From NCBI GenBank assembly GCA_001429255.1, contig LMJI01000002.1:669274-733273 (forward strand): a DNA stretch of 64,000 nt, given 5' to 3'. Position 1 is the stretch's first letter, and each line of letters opens with the position of its first letter. This DNA comes from Cellulomonas sp. Root930. GTDB taxonomy: Bacteria; Actinomycetota; Actinomycetes; Actinomycetales; Cellulomonadaceae. Position numbers and translations under genes: made by a program. The notes under the pieces are model-generated. The model worked only from the letters and a program-made list of their open reading frames with translations, made no database searches and was not told the origin of the DNA. Positions 8,694 through 17,905 of this stretch are shown here, piece after piece.

Positions 8694-9419
8694 ATGCTCG
8701 TCGTCGCCGCGCTCGTCCCTGACACCGTGCTCCTGGTCCCGGGGGCCGGCGGCACGGCGGACCCCTCCGCCGGGCTGCGCGAGGCGGCGTTGCGTGCGGT
8801 CGGCGAGGTCACCGCCTCGGGGGTCCGGTCGATCGTCGTCGTGGCCCCCGGCCGGGTCGATGGCGTGATCGCCGGGACAGTCCGGACCACGCTCGGTGCC
8901 GCGGGGATCCCGGACGGTCTGCTCGGCTGGCCGGTGGTCGAGGTCCAGGTCGACGGCGTCGGGTCCGACGCCCCGGGTGCGCCCGTCGTCCTCGCGCTCC
9001 ACCTGCTCGCCCGGACGGGGTGGCGTGGTGCCCTGCGCGCCGTCGAGGTCACGTCGGCGACCGCCGCCGACCGGCTCGCCGCGCTCGGCAGCGAGCTCGT
9101 CGGGGGAGAGCCCACGGGCCTGGTCGTCGTCGGGTCGGGGAGCGGACGCCACGGACCGGACGCCCCGCTGGCCGACGACGCCCGAGCCCCCGCCCACGAC
9201 GCGCGGGTGCTGGCCGACCTCGCGGACGCCGGCCCCGCCGCACGAGCCCGGCTCGCCGCCGACGACCCGGTGCTGGCCGACGCGCTGGCCATCCGCGGCT
9301 GGGCGCCGTGGCAGGTCCTGGTCGGCGCGGCCGGCGACGCGACCGTCCGGGCGCGCACCCTCGCCGCGTCGACGGACCTGGGCGCGCAGCACGCGGTCCT
9401 GCTCTGGGACGCCCGGTAA
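8694..9419 (+). CDS. Class III extradiol dioxygenase-like protein of the miaB-miaA region
   Basis: A 241-residue Ala/Val-rich protein beginning MLVVAALVPDTVLLVPGAGG. It matches the actinobacterial family annotated as class III extradiol dioxygenase subunit B-like, which is found between miaB and miaA in many genomes (Rv2728c in Mycobacterium tuberculosis). The N-terminal His metal ligands of true dioxygenases are not obvious here, so enzyme activity is doubtful. It ends in TAA, rare in this window, and that stop overlaps a TAAGGT box for the next gene. Conserved position suggests a role linked to tRNA modification, but none is shown. Confidence 0.7.
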   Translation: MLVVAALVPDTVLLVPGAGGTADPSAGLREAALRAVGEVTASGVRSIVVVAPGRVDGVIAGTVRTTLGAAGIPDGLLGWPVVEVQVDGVGSDAPGAPVVLALHLLARTGWRGALRAVEVTSATAADRLAALGSELVGGEPTGLVVVGSGSGRHGPDAPLADDARAPAHDARVLADLADAGPAARARLAADDPVLADALAIRGWAPWQVLVGAAGDATVRARTLAASTDLGAQHAVLLWDAR

Positions 9420-9422
9420 GGT
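9417..9422 (+). promoter_or_regulatory. Candidate -10 box of the third YbjN gene
   Basis: TAAGGT overlaps the preceding stop codon. Transcription from it would give a leader of about 27 bases that includes GAGG ahead of the ATG at 9456. Confidence 0.4.
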
Positions 9423-9455
9423 CTCGCTGTCCGTCCCCGACACGCCGAGGTCCCG

Positions 9456-9968
9456 ATGTCATCCCCCGAGCACGAGCACACCCTCCCGCCGCTGACCATC
9501 GAGCGCGTCGCGCAGCGGCTCGACGCGCGGGGCTCGGTCTACGGCCGGGACACGGACGGCGACCTCGTGGGCCGCTGGGACAGCCACCCGTTCTGGTTCA
9601 TCACGATGGGCCGCACCAAGGAGTACCTCCAGGTCCGTGGCCGCTGGGCGCGGCAGGTGCCCGGCACGGAGCTCGGCACCATCCTGCTGGGCGCCAACAA
9701 GTGGTCCGAGACCATGGTCTGGCCCAAGATCTACGTGCGGATCGAGGACGAGCAGGTGGCCGTGTACACGGAGCACACCGTCGACTACCAGAGCGGCGTC
9801 AGCGACGAGCAGCTGGACCTGCACCTGACCGGCGGGATCGCCAGCGCCCTGCGCTTCTTCGCGGAGCTCGACGAGCGCTACCCCGACGCGGCCCCGACCG
9901 CGCCCGTGGCCCGTCAGCCGGAGACCCCGGTCGCCTACCACGACCCCGCGCGACCGACCGTGGAGTGA
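9456..9968 (+). CDS. YbjN-domain protein (third of three)
   Basis: A 170-residue YbjN-family protein. Its core SVYGRDTDGDLVGRWDSHPFW, EYLQVRGRWARQ and WSETMVWPKIYVRI aligns with the two leftward copies at 7501-8615. The family has been tied to stress and motility phenotypes in enterobacteria, but no mechanism is known in actinobacteria. The GTG of miaA follows 4 bases after its stop, so the two are co-transcribed. Confidence 0.85.
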   Translation: MSSPEHEHTLPPLTIERVAQRLDARGSVYGRDTDGDLVGRWDSHPFWFITMGRTKEYLQVRGRWARQVPGTELGTILLGANKWSETMVWPKIYVRIEDEQVAVYTEHTVDYQSGVSDEQLDLHLTGGIASALRFFAELDERYPDAAPTAPVARQPETPVAYHDPARPTVE

Positions 9969-9972
9969 GGGC

Positions 9973-10929
9973 GTGACCCTCGTGGTCGCGCTCGTCGGCC
10001 CGACGGCGACGGGCAAGTCCGACCTCGGGCTCGCGCTCGCCCACGCGCTCGGCGGCGAGATCGTCAACGCGGACGCGATGCAGCTGTACCGCGGCATGGA
10101 CATCGGCACGGCCAAGCTGACCGTCGACGAGCGCCAGGGAGTGCCGCACCACCTCCTCGACGTGCTCGACGTCCACGAGGACGCGTCGGTCGCCGACTAC
10201 CAGGCGCGCGCGCGGTCGGCGCTCGACGCGATCGAGCGTGCCGGTCGTCGGGCCGTCGCCGTCGGCGGTTCGGGCCTCTACGTCCGCGCCCTGCTCGACC
10301 ACATGGAGTTCCCCGGTACTGACGTGGCGCTGCGCGCGCGGCTCGAGGCCCGCGTGGAGGCCGAGGGGGCTCGCGCGCTGCATGCCGAGCTCGCCGCCGC
10401 GGACCCCCTCGCCGCCGACGGCATCGGCCCGCGCAACGCGCGCCGGATCGTGCGGGCGCTGGAGGTCATCGCGCTCACCGGTCGGCCGTACTCTGCGAGC
10501 CTCCCGCAGCACGTCTACGAGGTGCCGGCCGTGCAGATCGGGCTGGACTGCGACCGTGCGGTCCTCGACGAGCGGATCACCGAGCGGGTCGCGCGGATGT
10601 GGGCGCGTGGTCTCGTGGCGGAGGTGGAGCACCTGCTCGAGCACGGGCTGGGCCGGACGGCGTCGCGCGCCGTGGGGTATGCCGAGGTGCTCGCGATGCT
10701 GCGCGGCGACCTCACCCCGGACGAGGCACAGGCCGCGATCGCCGCCGGGACGCGCCGGCTGGCCCGCAAGCAGATGGGCTGGTTCGGTCGCGACCCGCGG
10801 GTGCACTGGCTCGACGCGCGCGACCCCGACCTCGTCGCGAAGGCGCTCGCGCTCGTCGCTGCGGCCGACGCGGGAGAGCTGGGGCTCGCCACGGACGACC
10901 CCGCACCACGACGTAGCCTGGGCTCATGA
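9973..10929 (+). CDS. miaA: tRNA dimethylallyltransferase MiaA
   Basis: MiaA transfers the dimethylallyl group to A37 of tRNA, giving the i6A that MiaB then modifies. The 318-residue protein starts with the P-loop [11 protein letters not shown], followed by [17 protein letters not shown] and [11 protein letters not shown]. The C-terminal part holds YAEVL and [11 protein letters not shown], all family signatures. The GTG at 9973 follows the preceding stop by 4 bases. The last codons contain the dapF -10 box, and the stop overlaps the dapF start in ATGA. Confidence 0.96.
   Translation: MTLVVALVGPTATGKSDLGLALAHALGGEIVNADAMQLYRGMDIGTAKLTVDERQGVPHHLLDVLDVHEDASVADYQARARSALDAIERAGRRAVAVGGSGLYVRALLDHMEFPGTDVALRARLEARVEAEGARALHAELAAADPLAADGIGPRNARRIVRALEVIALTGRPYSASLPQHVYEVPAVQIGLDCDRAVLDERITERVARMWARGLVAEVEHLLEHGLGRTASRAVGYAEVLAMLRGDLTPDEAQAAIAAGTRRLARKQMGWFGRDPRVHWLDARDPDLVAKALALVAAADAGELGLATDDPAPRRSLGS
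10914..10919 (+). promoter_or_regulatory. -10 box of dapF, inside miaA
   Basis: TAGCCT lies inside the miaA coding end, 6 bases before the dapF ATG at 10926, so dapF can be read both from the operon and from its own leaderless mRNA. Confidence 0.55.
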
Positions 10930-11882
10930 CCGTGGTGGCCGCCCCGACCCTGCACGTGACCAAGGGTCACGGCACGCAGAACGACTTCGTGCTGCTCGAC
11001 GACCGCGAGGCCCGGATCGACCTGTCCGCGACGCTCGTCCGTGAGCTCGCGGACCGGCGCGCCGGCGTGGGCGGTGACGGCGTGATCCGGGTGGTCGCCA
11101 GCGAGCTCGTGCCCGAGGGCGTGGCCGCCCTGGCCGAGGACCCGTCGGCGCGCTGGTTCATGGACTACCGCAACGGCGACGGGTCGGTCGCGGAGATGTG
11201 CGGCAACGGCGTGCGCGTGTTCGCGGCCTACCTCGAACGGCTCGGCCTGTGGGACGCGGCCGACGGCGAGCTGGCCCTGGGCACGCGGGCCGGCGTGCGG
11301 CGTGTGCGGCGGGTCCCGGTCCCCGCGGGGATCGGCGACGACGTCTGGTACGCCGTCGACATGGGTCGCTGGCACCTGCCCGGCGGCGCCGACGCGGTGC
11401 GTGCCGGTGCGGACGCGGAGGTGGCGGTCGCCGGGCTGGACGTGGCGCGGGCCGGGCTGAGCGTGGACGTCGGCAACCCGCACGTCGTCCTCGCGCTGGG
11501 TGACGAGGACGAGCTGACGGCCGCCGACCTCACGCGTGCGCCGGAGGTCACCCCGGTGCCGCCGCACGGCACCAACGTCGAGCTCGTCGTGCCCCTCGGC
11601 GAGGACGAGGCGGTGGACGGTTCGCTCGTCGGACGGCTCCGCATGCGGGTGCACGAGCGGGGGGTCGGCGAGACCCGGTCCTGCGGCACCGGTGCGTGCG
11701 CGGCGGCGCTGGCGGTCCGCACCTGGGCCGGCGTGGGTGCCCCCGACGTCTGGCTGGTCGACGTCCCGGGCGGCACGGTCCGCGTGAGCGTCCTGCCGGA
11801 CGGGCACGTCGAGCTCGCCGGACCGGCGGTGCTCGTCGCCGCAGCCGACGTGGACCTCGCGGCGCTGACCGCCGGACGTTGA
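10926..11882 (+). CDS. dapF: Diaminopimelate epimerase
   Basis: DapF converts LL- to meso-diaminopimelate for lysine synthesis and, in DAP-type walls, peptidoglycan. The 318-residue protein carries both catalytic Cys motifs, [10 protein letters not shown] and SCGTGACAA, and the N-terminal GHGTQNDF. The ATG at 10926 overlaps the miaA stop by 4 bases and also has its own -10 box. Its stop overlaps a possible TTG start of the next gene. Confidence 0.96.
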   Translation: MTVVAAPTLHVTKGHGTQNDFVLLDDREARIDLSATLVRELADRRAGVGGDGVIRVVASELVPEGVAALAEDPSARWFMDYRNGDGSVAEMCGNGVRVFAAYLERLGLWDAADGELALGTRAGVRRVRRVPVPAGIGDDVWYAVDMGRWHLPGGADAVRAGADAEVAVAGLDVARAGLSVDVGNPHVVLALGDEDELTAADLTRAPEVTPVPPHGTNVELVVPLGEDEAVDGSLVGRLRMRVHERGVGETRSCGTGACAAALAVRTWAGVGAPDVWLVDVPGGTVRVSVLPDGHVELAGPAVLVAAADVDLAALTAGR

Positions 11883-11887
11883 CCGCC

Positions 11888-12211
11888 GTGCGTCTGACGC
11901 CCGACGACCTGGGTGCGCCGCTGGGCGAGCGCGCCACCGTGGTCCAGTTCTCGAGCACGTTCTGCGCGCCCTGCCGCTCCACGCGGTACGTCGCCGAGCG
12001 TGCCGTCGCGACCACCGACGGCGTGGCCTACGCCGATCTCGACATCGCGGACCACCTGGCGCTCGGCGAGCGGCTCGCCATCGACGTCACGCCGACCGTC
12101 CTCGTGCTCGACGCCCGCGGCGACGTCGTGCGCCGCGCCTCCGGGGTGCCGACGCTCGCTCAGCTGCGCAGCGCCCTCGCAGCCGCGTCGTCGGTCGAGT
12201 CCTCCGCCTGA
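11888..12211 (+). CDS. Thioredoxin-like protein
   Basis: A small thioredoxin-fold protein of about 107 residues. It has the redox motif FCAPC in QFSSTFCAPCRSTRY and the cis-Pro region DVTPTVLVLDARG, so it can be expected to form a reactive disulphide in the cytoplasm. The start is uncertain: the GTG at 11888 gives 107 residues, and a TTG at 11879 overlapping the dapF stop would give 110. No signal peptide is present. The last 52 bases overlap the end of the convergent MFS gene. The partner reaction is unknown. Confidence 0.8.
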   Translation: MRLTPDDLGAPLGERATVVQFSSTFCAPCRSTRYVAERAVATTDGVAYADLDIADHLALGERLAIDVTPTVLVLDARGDVVRRASGVPTLAQLRSALAAASSVESSA

Positions 12212-13539
12212 GGTCGCCCGGCTCCGACGCGGGGGCCGACCAGCGCAGCGCCGACGGCGAAGAGCGCGGCGACCGCCAGGGCGGCGGTGAAGGGGGCGTC
12301 GGGGCTGCGGTCCGCGGCGGCGAACGCCAGCGCCGTGAGCGAGAGGGCGAGGGCCGCGCCGATCGAGTCCGCGATCGAGAGCGCCGAGCTGTTGACCCCC
12401 TGGCTGCCCGGGGCGGAGTACGCGAGCACCAGGACGGTCAGCCGGGAGTACACCAGGCCCATCCCGGCGCCGGCGACCGTCCAGAAGGAGATCGCGACCA
12501 CGGCCGGGAGGTGCAGGGCCGCCGTCCCGAGGACACCGACGACGGCTACGACGACCAGCGCGGAGCCGACGACGACCGCCGTGCGGTGCGGGAGCCGGTC
12601 GCCGAGCCGTCCCTGCAGCCACGACGTCGCCGCCCACGCCACGCCGGCGAACGTCAGCGCGATCCCCGCCGTCGTGGGGGAGAAGGCGTACCGCTCGGTG
12701 AGCAGGTACGGGAGGTAGACCTCCGCCCCGAGGAACGCCCCCGACACGAGCCCGCGGGTCGCGATGACGCTGGGCAGCCCGCGGGCCGCGCGCATCGTGC
12801 CCGCCGGCACCACCGCGCGGAGCGCGACGAGGGCGAGCACCCCCGTGCCCACCGCGACCACCACGGACCACGGGCGGGGCACCTGGGCCGCCAGGTTGAG
12901 CCCGAGCACGGCCGCCGCGGCGAGCGCCGCCCACGCGAACCGGCCGCGAGCCGCCACCTCGGCGACCGTCTCGGGCGGCCCGATCTTGAGCAGCGCCGGG
13001 ACGAGCGCCAGCGTGGTCGGCACCACGAGGAGCGCGACACCGAGGAACACCCACCGCCACCCGAGGTGCTGCGCCACCGCCCCGGCACCCGCCGGGCCGA
13101 CGAGCGACGGGATGATCCAGGCCGCCGCGAACCAGGCGAAGACGCGCGGGTGCAGCATCGCGGGGTACAGCCGAGCCACCACCACGTAGACGGCGACCGT
13201 CATCGCGCCGCCGCCCAGCCCCTGCAGCAGCCGGCCGGCGACGAGGACCTCCATGGACGGAGCCGCGCCCGCGACGAGGATGCCCGCGGTGAACATCCCC
13301 ACCGCGACCAGCAGCGGCGTCCGGGGTCCGCTGCGGTCGCTCCACGGACCGGCCACCACCATGCCGACGACGCCGGTGGCCAGCGGCCCGGCGAACGCGA
13401 ACGCGTACAGGGCCGCACCGTCCAGCGCGTCCGAGACGGTCGGCATCACGGTGGTCACGGCCAGCGACTCGAACGCCACCATGAAGATCAGCGCGACCAT
13501 GCTCCAGGTGGTGGTGCGCAGCGACCGCCAGTCGTTCAT
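12160..13539 (-). CDS. MFS transporter
   Basis: A 459-residue polytopic membrane protein of the major facilitator superfamily, with about 12 to 14 hydrophobic segments. GPWSDRSGPRTPLLV fits the loop 2-3 motif A and GRLLQGLGGGAMT fits motif C-like sequence of drug:proton antiporters. It begins MNDWRSLRTTTWSMVALIFMVAFESLAVTTVMP, the opening of multidrug-type exporters, but the substrate cannot be read from sequence. The ATG at 13539 overlaps the stop of the methyltransferase gene in ATGA, and an open frame upstream to 13620 is shadow. Its 3' end overlaps the thioredoxin gene by 52 bases. Confidence 0.9.
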   Translation of the reverse strand: MNDWRSLRTTTWSMVALIFMVAFESLAVTTVMPTVSDALDGAALYAFAFAGPLATGVVGMVVAGPWSDRSGPRTPLLVAVGMFTAGILVAGAAPSMEVLVAGRLLQGLGGGAMTVAVYVVVARLYPAMLHPRVFAWFAAAWIIPSLVGPAGAGAVAQHLGWRWVFLGVALLVVPTTLALVPALLKIGPPETVAEVAARGRFAWAALAAAAVLGLNLAAQVPRPWSVVVAVGTGVLALVALRAVVPAGTMRAARGLPSVIATRGLVSGAFLGAEVYLPYLLTERYAFSPTTAGIALTFAGVAWAATSWLQGRLGDRLPHRTAVVVGSALVVVAVVGVLGTAALHLPAVVAISFWTVAGAGMGLVYSRLTVLVLAYSAPGSQGVNSSALSIADSIGAALALSLTALAFAAADRSPDAPFTAALAVAALFAVGAALVGPRVGAGRPQAEDSTDDAAARALRS

Positions 13540-14141
13540 CGGTCGCGCACGGCGAGCACGCGGAAGCCCTTGGCGCTCGCGGTCCGCTCGACATCCACGC
13601 CGAGCTCGGCGGCGATCCACCGCTGGAGCGAGTCGGCACCCAGGTTCTTGCTGACGACGAGGTGCGCCTCACCGCCGGGCGCCCGCCGCGCGAGCCACTG
13701 CCGCAGCATCGCGTGCAGCGCCTCCTTGCCCACACGGATCGGCGGGTTCGACCAGACGGCGGCGAACACCACGTCCTCGGGCACCTGCTCCGGCCGCACG
13801 GCCCGCACGTTGGTCGCACCGAGCCGCTCGGCGTTGCGCCGGGTGAGGTCGAGCGCCCGCTCGTTGACGTCCACCGCCCAGACCGTCGCGGCGGGGGACT
13901 CCAGCGCCAGCGTGAGCGCGACCGGTCCCCACCCGCAGCCGAGGTCCAGCAGGTCACCCGCGTCCGGCGGCGCGGGGACGTGGTCCAGGAGAACGCGCGT
14001 CCCGAGGTCGACGTGGTCGGGCGAGAAGATGCCGCCCGCGGTCTCCACCTCGGCGTCCTTGCCCGCCAGGTGGACGCGCAGCAGCCGACGCTCGTCGGGG
14101 GAGGCCGGCTGCGCGGTGAAGTAGTGGTCCTGCTCGCTCAC
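13536..14141 (-). CDS. RsmC-like class I SAM methyltransferase
   Basis: A 201-residue methyltransferase with SAM motif I LLDLGCGWGPVAL, the acidic residue after strand 2 in AVDVNERAL, and the N6-adenine or guanine-N2 type motif NPPIRVGKEAL. This places it with RsmC/RlmG-type rRNA m2G enzymes. It is about the size of the C-terminal half of E. coli RsmC, as in other Gram-positive members, so the rRNA target is an inference. The GTG at 14141 follows a TATCGT box by 6 bases. It is coupled to the MFS gene by a 4-base overlap. Confidence 0.85.
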   Translation of the reverse strand: MSEQDHYFTAQPASPDERRLLRVHLAGKDAEVETAGGIFSPDHVDLGTRVLLDHVPAPPDAGDLLDLGCGWGPVALTLALESPAATVWAVDVNERALDLTRRNAERLGATNVRAVRPEQVPEDVVFAAVWSNPPIRVGKEALHAMLRQWLARRAPGGEAHLVVSKNLGADSLQRWIAAELGVDVERTASAKGFRVLAVRDR

Positions 14142-14147
14142 GCGCCG

Positions 14148-14153
14148 ACGATA
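14148..14153 (-). promoter_or_regulatory. -10 box of the RsmC-like gene
   Basis: TATCGT on the minus strand, 6 bases before the GTG at 14141. Confidence 0.55.
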
Positions 14154-14246
14154 CAGAGGGTGCAGGGCTCGGCCCGCAGCGAAATACCTCGGCCGCCGTC
14201 GGTGCCTCGTGCGACCCTGGGAAGACGGCACGAGAAGAGGAGCACC

Positions 14247-15770
14247 TTGACCGACGCGCAGCACACCACCAGCCAGACCGAGGACACCCCGACGGCGCGC
14301 TCTGCGCAGGAGGTGGCCGACGACGTCGTGGCCCGCGTGCTCGCCCGGGCAGGGTCCACGTTGCACGCCGGTGCCACGGTGCACTCCTCGTACGACGGCG
14401 ACCAGCTCGACCTCGAGGAGCGCACGTCGCTGCGCCGCGTGGCCGGGCTGTCCACCGAGCTCGAGGACGTCACCGAGGTCGAGTACCGCCAGCTGCGGCT
14501 GGAGAAGGTCGTCCTCGTCGGCGTCTGGGGCTCCGGCACCGTGACCGACGCCGAGATCTCCCTGCGCGAGCTGGCCCAGCTGGCCGAGACCGCCGGCTCC
14601 CAGGTGCTCGACGGGCTGCTCCAGCGTCGCCAGAAGCCGGACCCGGGCACGTACCTCGGCTCGGGCAAGGCCGCGGAGCTGGCCACTCTCGTCGCGGCCG
14701 TCGGCGCCGACACCGTCGTCGTGGACGGCGAGCTGGCCCCCTCGCAGCGCCGCGCGCTGGAGGACATCGTCCGCGTCAAGGTCGTCGACCGGACCGCGCT
14801 GATCCTCGACATCTTCGCCCAGCACGCCAAGTCCCGGGAGGGCAAGGCGCAGGTCGAGCTGGCGCAGCTGGAGTACCTGCTCCCGCGCCTGCGCGGCTGG
14901 GGCGACTCGATGTCCCGGCAGGCCGGTGGGCAGGTCGGCGGCGCCGCAGCCGGCATGGGATCGCGCGGTCCCGGTGAGACGAAGATCGAGCTGGACCGTC
15001 GGCGCATCCGCAACCGCATGGCCAAGCTGCGCCGCGAGATCGCCGCGATGGAGCCCGGCCGGGTGACCAAGCGGGCGTCGCGCAAGAAGCACGCGATCCC
15101 GTCGGTCGCGATCGCCGGCTACACCAACGCCGGCAAGTCCTCCCTGCTCAACCGCATCACGCACGCGGGCGTGCTGGTGGAGAACGCCCTGTTCGCGACG
15201 CTGGACCCGACCGTGCGTCGGGCGGAGACCGTCGACGGCCGCATCTACACGCTCGCGGACACCGTCGGGTTCGTCCGCGCGCTCCCGCACCAGCTGGTCG
15301 AGGCCTTCCGCTCCACGCTGGAGGAGGTCGCCGACGCCGACCTGATCCTGCACGTCGTGGACGCCTCGCACCCGGACCCCGAGGGCCAGATCGCCGCCGT
15401 GCGCCACGTCTTCGCGGACATCCCGGGCGCCATGGACGTGCCCGAGATCATCGTGCTGAACAAGGCGGACGTGGCCACCCCGGAGGCGATCGCCCGCCTG
15501 CGCTCGCGTGAGGTGCACTCGATCGTCGTCTCCGCGCACAGCGGCGAGGGCATCGAGGAGCTCCAGGCGCTGATCGCCGACCAGCTGCCGCGCCCCGGCG
15601 TCTCGGTCGACCTGGTCGTCCCGTACCACCGTGGTGACCTGATCAGCCGGGTGCACGAGCACGGCGACATCCAGACGGAGGACCACACGGCCGACGGCAC
15701 GGCGATCCGCGCGCGCGTCGACGCCGGCCTCGCCGCCGAGCTGGAGGCGGCCGCACAGCCGCGTCCGTGA
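14247..15770 (+). CDS. hflX: GTPase HflX
   Basis: HflX is a ribosome-associated GTPase that splits stalled or hibernating ribosomes. The 507-residue protein has the N-terminal nucleotide-binding domain with SGKAAELATLV, a coiled coil, the glycine-rich GQVGGAAAGMGSRGPGETKIELDRRRI segment, and the G domain with G1 GYTNAGKSSL near 291 and the NKAD G4 motif. The start is a TTG at 14247 with GAAGAGGAG in front. Its position after dapF and before lexA is the common actinobacterial order. Confidence 0.94.
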   Translation: MTDAQHTTSQTEDTPTARSAQEVADDVVARVLARAGSTLHAGATVHSSYDGDQLDLEERTSLRRVAGLSTELEDVTEVEYRQLRLEKVVLVGVWGSGTVTDAEISLRELAQLAETAGSQVLDGLLQRRQKPDPGTYLGSGKAAELATLVAAVGADTVVVDGELAPSQRRALEDIVRVKVVDRTALILDIFAQHAKSREGKAQVELAQLEYLLPRLRGWGDSMSRQAGGQVGGAAAGMGSRGPGETKIELDRRRIRNRMAKLRREIAAMEPGRVTKRASRKKHAIPSVAIAGYTNAGKSSLLNRITHAGVLVENALFATLDPTVRRAETVDGRIYTLADTVGFVRALPHQLVEAFRSTLEEVADADLILHVVDASHPDPEGQIAAVRHVFADIPGAMDVPEIIVLNKADVATPEAIARLRSREVHSIVVSAHSGEGIEELQALIADQLPRPGVSVDLVVPYHRGDLISRVHEHGDIQTEDHTADGTAIRARVDAGLAAELEAAAQPRP

Positions 15771-15787
15771 GCGTCGGCGGCCGCCAC

Positions 15788-15793
15788 TAGGCT
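15788..15793 (+). promoter_or_regulatory. -10 box of the DinG-like gene
   Basis: TAGGCT, 6 bases before the GTG at 15800. Confidence 0.55.
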
Positions 15794-15799
15794 GACGCG

Positions 15800-17872
15800 G
15801 TGCCAGACGCCGACACCTCCGTCGAGAAGCTCCTCGACCTCGCGGTCGACGCGCTCGGCGGGGTCCGTCGCGACGGCCAGCACCAGATGGCGGTCGCCGT
15901 GGCGGAGACCATCGAGAAGGGCGAGCACCTGCTGGTGCAGGCCGGCACCGGCACGGGCAAGTCCCTCGGGTACCTGGTCCCGGCGCTGCGGCACGCGGTC
16001 CTGGAGAACGAGCACGTGGTCGTCTCGACCGCCACGCTGGCCCTCCAGCGGCAGATCATCACGCGCGACCTGCCGCTCGTCGCCAAGGCCCTCGAGCCCC
16101 ACCTGCCGCGGCCCGCGTCGATCGCGCTGCTCAAGGGCTGGCACAATTACCTCTGCGTCCACAAGGTCGCCGGCGGGTACCCCGACGACGACACCGGCAC
16201 GCTGTTCGACCTCGGTGAGCACGCGGGGGCGGCCGAGCACCCTGCCCCCGCCCGCACGGGCGTGACCGGGCCGACCGAGAGCCTGGGCGAGCAGGTGCTC
16301 CGGCTGCGGGAGTGGGCCGACGAGACCGGCACGGGCGACCGCGACGACCTCGTGCCGGGTGTGACGGCGCAGGCGTGGCGGCAGGTCTCGGTGACCTCGC
16401 TGGAGTGCCTCGGCGGCAAGTGCCCGATGCTCGCCGAGTGCTTCCCCGAGAAGGCGAAGGCGGCCTCCCGGGAGGCGGACGTCGTCGTCACCAACCACGC
16501 GATGCTGGGGATCGCGGCCTCCGGGTCGCCCGGTGTCCTGCCCGAGCACCAGGTACTGATCGTCGACGAGGCCCACGAGCTCACCGACCGGGTGACCGCC
16601 CAGTCGACCTCGGAGCTTTCCGTCGCCACCATCGAGCACGCGGCCCGCCTGGCCCGTCGGCACGGCGGCGTCCCGACGACCGACCTCGACTCCGCGAGCC
16701 AGGCGCTGGCCACGGTGCTGGTCGGCCTGCCCGAGGCCCGGTTCCGCGACGGCCTGCCGCCCGCGGCCCGTGACGCGGTGGCCAGCGTCCGCGACGCCAC
16801 GCGCGCGCTGCTCAGCGTGCTCAAGCCCGAGACCGGGCCGAACGCGCCGCCGGAGGGCGGCCGCAAGATGGCCCAGGCGACCATGCTCGCCCTGCACGAG
16901 GTGGCCGACCGCATGGCCGCCGACCCCGAGGACAACCGCCACACGGTCCTGTGGTGCGCACGCACGGAGGACCGCCGCGGCGGCATGCTCACCCGGCTCT
17001 ACGCGGCGCCGCTCGCCGTCAACGGGCTCATCCGCACCCACCTCCTCGCGGGCCGCTCGGGCGTGCTGACGTCGGCGACCCTGGAGCTGGGCGGCTCCTT
17101 CGACCCCATCGCCCGTGCGGTCGGCCTCGAGGTCCGGCCCGACGCCGAGCCCGTCGGCCCGACCTCCCTCGCTGGGGAGTCCACGCCCGCCCCGGCAGGT
17201 GCGCCCTGGCACGGGCTCGACGTCGGCAGCCCCTTCGACTACCCGCGGCAGGGCATCCTCTACCTCGCGCGGCACCTGCCGAAGCCCGGTCGCGAGCCTG
17301 CCACCGACGCGCAGCTCGACGAGATCGCCGACCTGGTGACCGCCGCCGGGGGCCGCACGCTCGGGCTCTTCTCGTCGCGCCGCGCGGCGAACGCGGCGGC
17401 GGCCGCGATGCGCGAGCGTCTGGACGTCCCGATCCTCGTCCAGGGCGACGACCAGCTGCCCACGCTGGTGTCCCAGTTCATCGCCGACGAGGCCACCTGC
17501 CTGTTCGGCACCCTGTCTCTCTGGCAGGGCGTCGACGTCCCCGGGGCCACCTGCCGGCTGGTCATCATCGACCGCATCCCGTTCCCGCGCCCGGACGACC
17601 CCGTGAGCTCCGCCCGGTCCGACGCGATCGAGAAGGCCGGAGGCAACGGCTTCCTGGCCGTGTCGGCCACCCACGCGGCGCTGCTCCTGGCCCAGGGCGC
17701 CGGCCGCCTGATCCGCACCAGCGAGGACCGAGGGGTGGTCGCCGTGCTCGACCCCCGGCTGGCCACCGCGGGCTACGGGAACTTCCTCACGCGCTCGCTG
17801 CCCGACTTCTGGCGGACGACGGACCGTTCGGTGGCCATCGCGGCGCTGCAGCGGCTCGCCACGTCCGGCTAG
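15800..17872 (+). CDS. DinG/XPD-family ATP-dependent DNA helicase
   Basis: A 690-residue superfamily 2 helicase. It has Walker A GTGTGKS near 48, the DEAH box VDEAHE near 254 and late helicase motifs in LFGTLSLWQGVDVPG and QGAGRLIRTSEDRGVV. Four Cys (NYLCVHK, then ECLGGKCPMLAEC) lie between motifs Ia and II where this family holds a 4Fe-4S cluster, so 5'-3' unwinding of DNA or RNA-DNA hybrids is expected. The GTG at 15800 has no ribosome site. No SOS box is visible in front, although lexA is only 1 kb away. Confidence 0.9.
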   Translation: MPDADTSVEKLLDLAVDALGGVRRDGQHQMAVAVAETIEKGEHLLVQAGTGTGKSLGYLVPALRHAVLENEHVVVSTATLALQRQIITRDLPLVAKALEPHLPRPASIALLKGWHNYLCVHKVAGGYPDDDTGTLFDLGEHAGAAEHPAPARTGVTGPTESLGEQVLRLREWADETGTGDRDDLVPGVTAQAWRQVSVTSLECLGGKCPMLAECFPEKAKAASREADVVVTNHAMLGIAASGSPGVLPEHQVLIVDEAHELTDRVTAQSTSELSVATIEHAARLARRHGGVPTTDLDSASQALATVLVGLPEARFRDGLPPAARDAVASVRDATRALLSVLKPETGPNAPPEGGRKMAQATMLALHEVADRMAADPEDNRHTVLWCARTEDRRGGMLTRLYAAPLAVNGLIRTHLLAGRSGVLTSATLELGGSFDPIARAVGLEVRPDAEPVGPTSLAGESTPAPAGAPWHGLDVGSPFDYPRQGILYLARHLPKPGREPATDAQLDEIADLVTAAGGRTLGLFSSRRAANAAAAAMRERLDVPILVQGDDQLPTLVSQFIADEATCLFGTLSLWQGVDVPGATCRLVIIDRIPFPRPDDPVSSARSDAIEKAGGNGFLAVSATHAALLLAQGAGRLIRTSEDRGVVAVLDPRLATAGYGNFLTRSLPDFWRTTDRSVAIAALQRLATSG

Positions 17873-17905
17873 CCTCGACCCGTCCCCGACCCAGAGGTGT
17901 GTGAG

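Noticed and set aside
11228-13957. 909-residue minus-strand frame over dapF and the MFS gene
   Set aside because: It is a shadow of dapF, the MFS transporter and the methyltransferase, with no recognisable domain.
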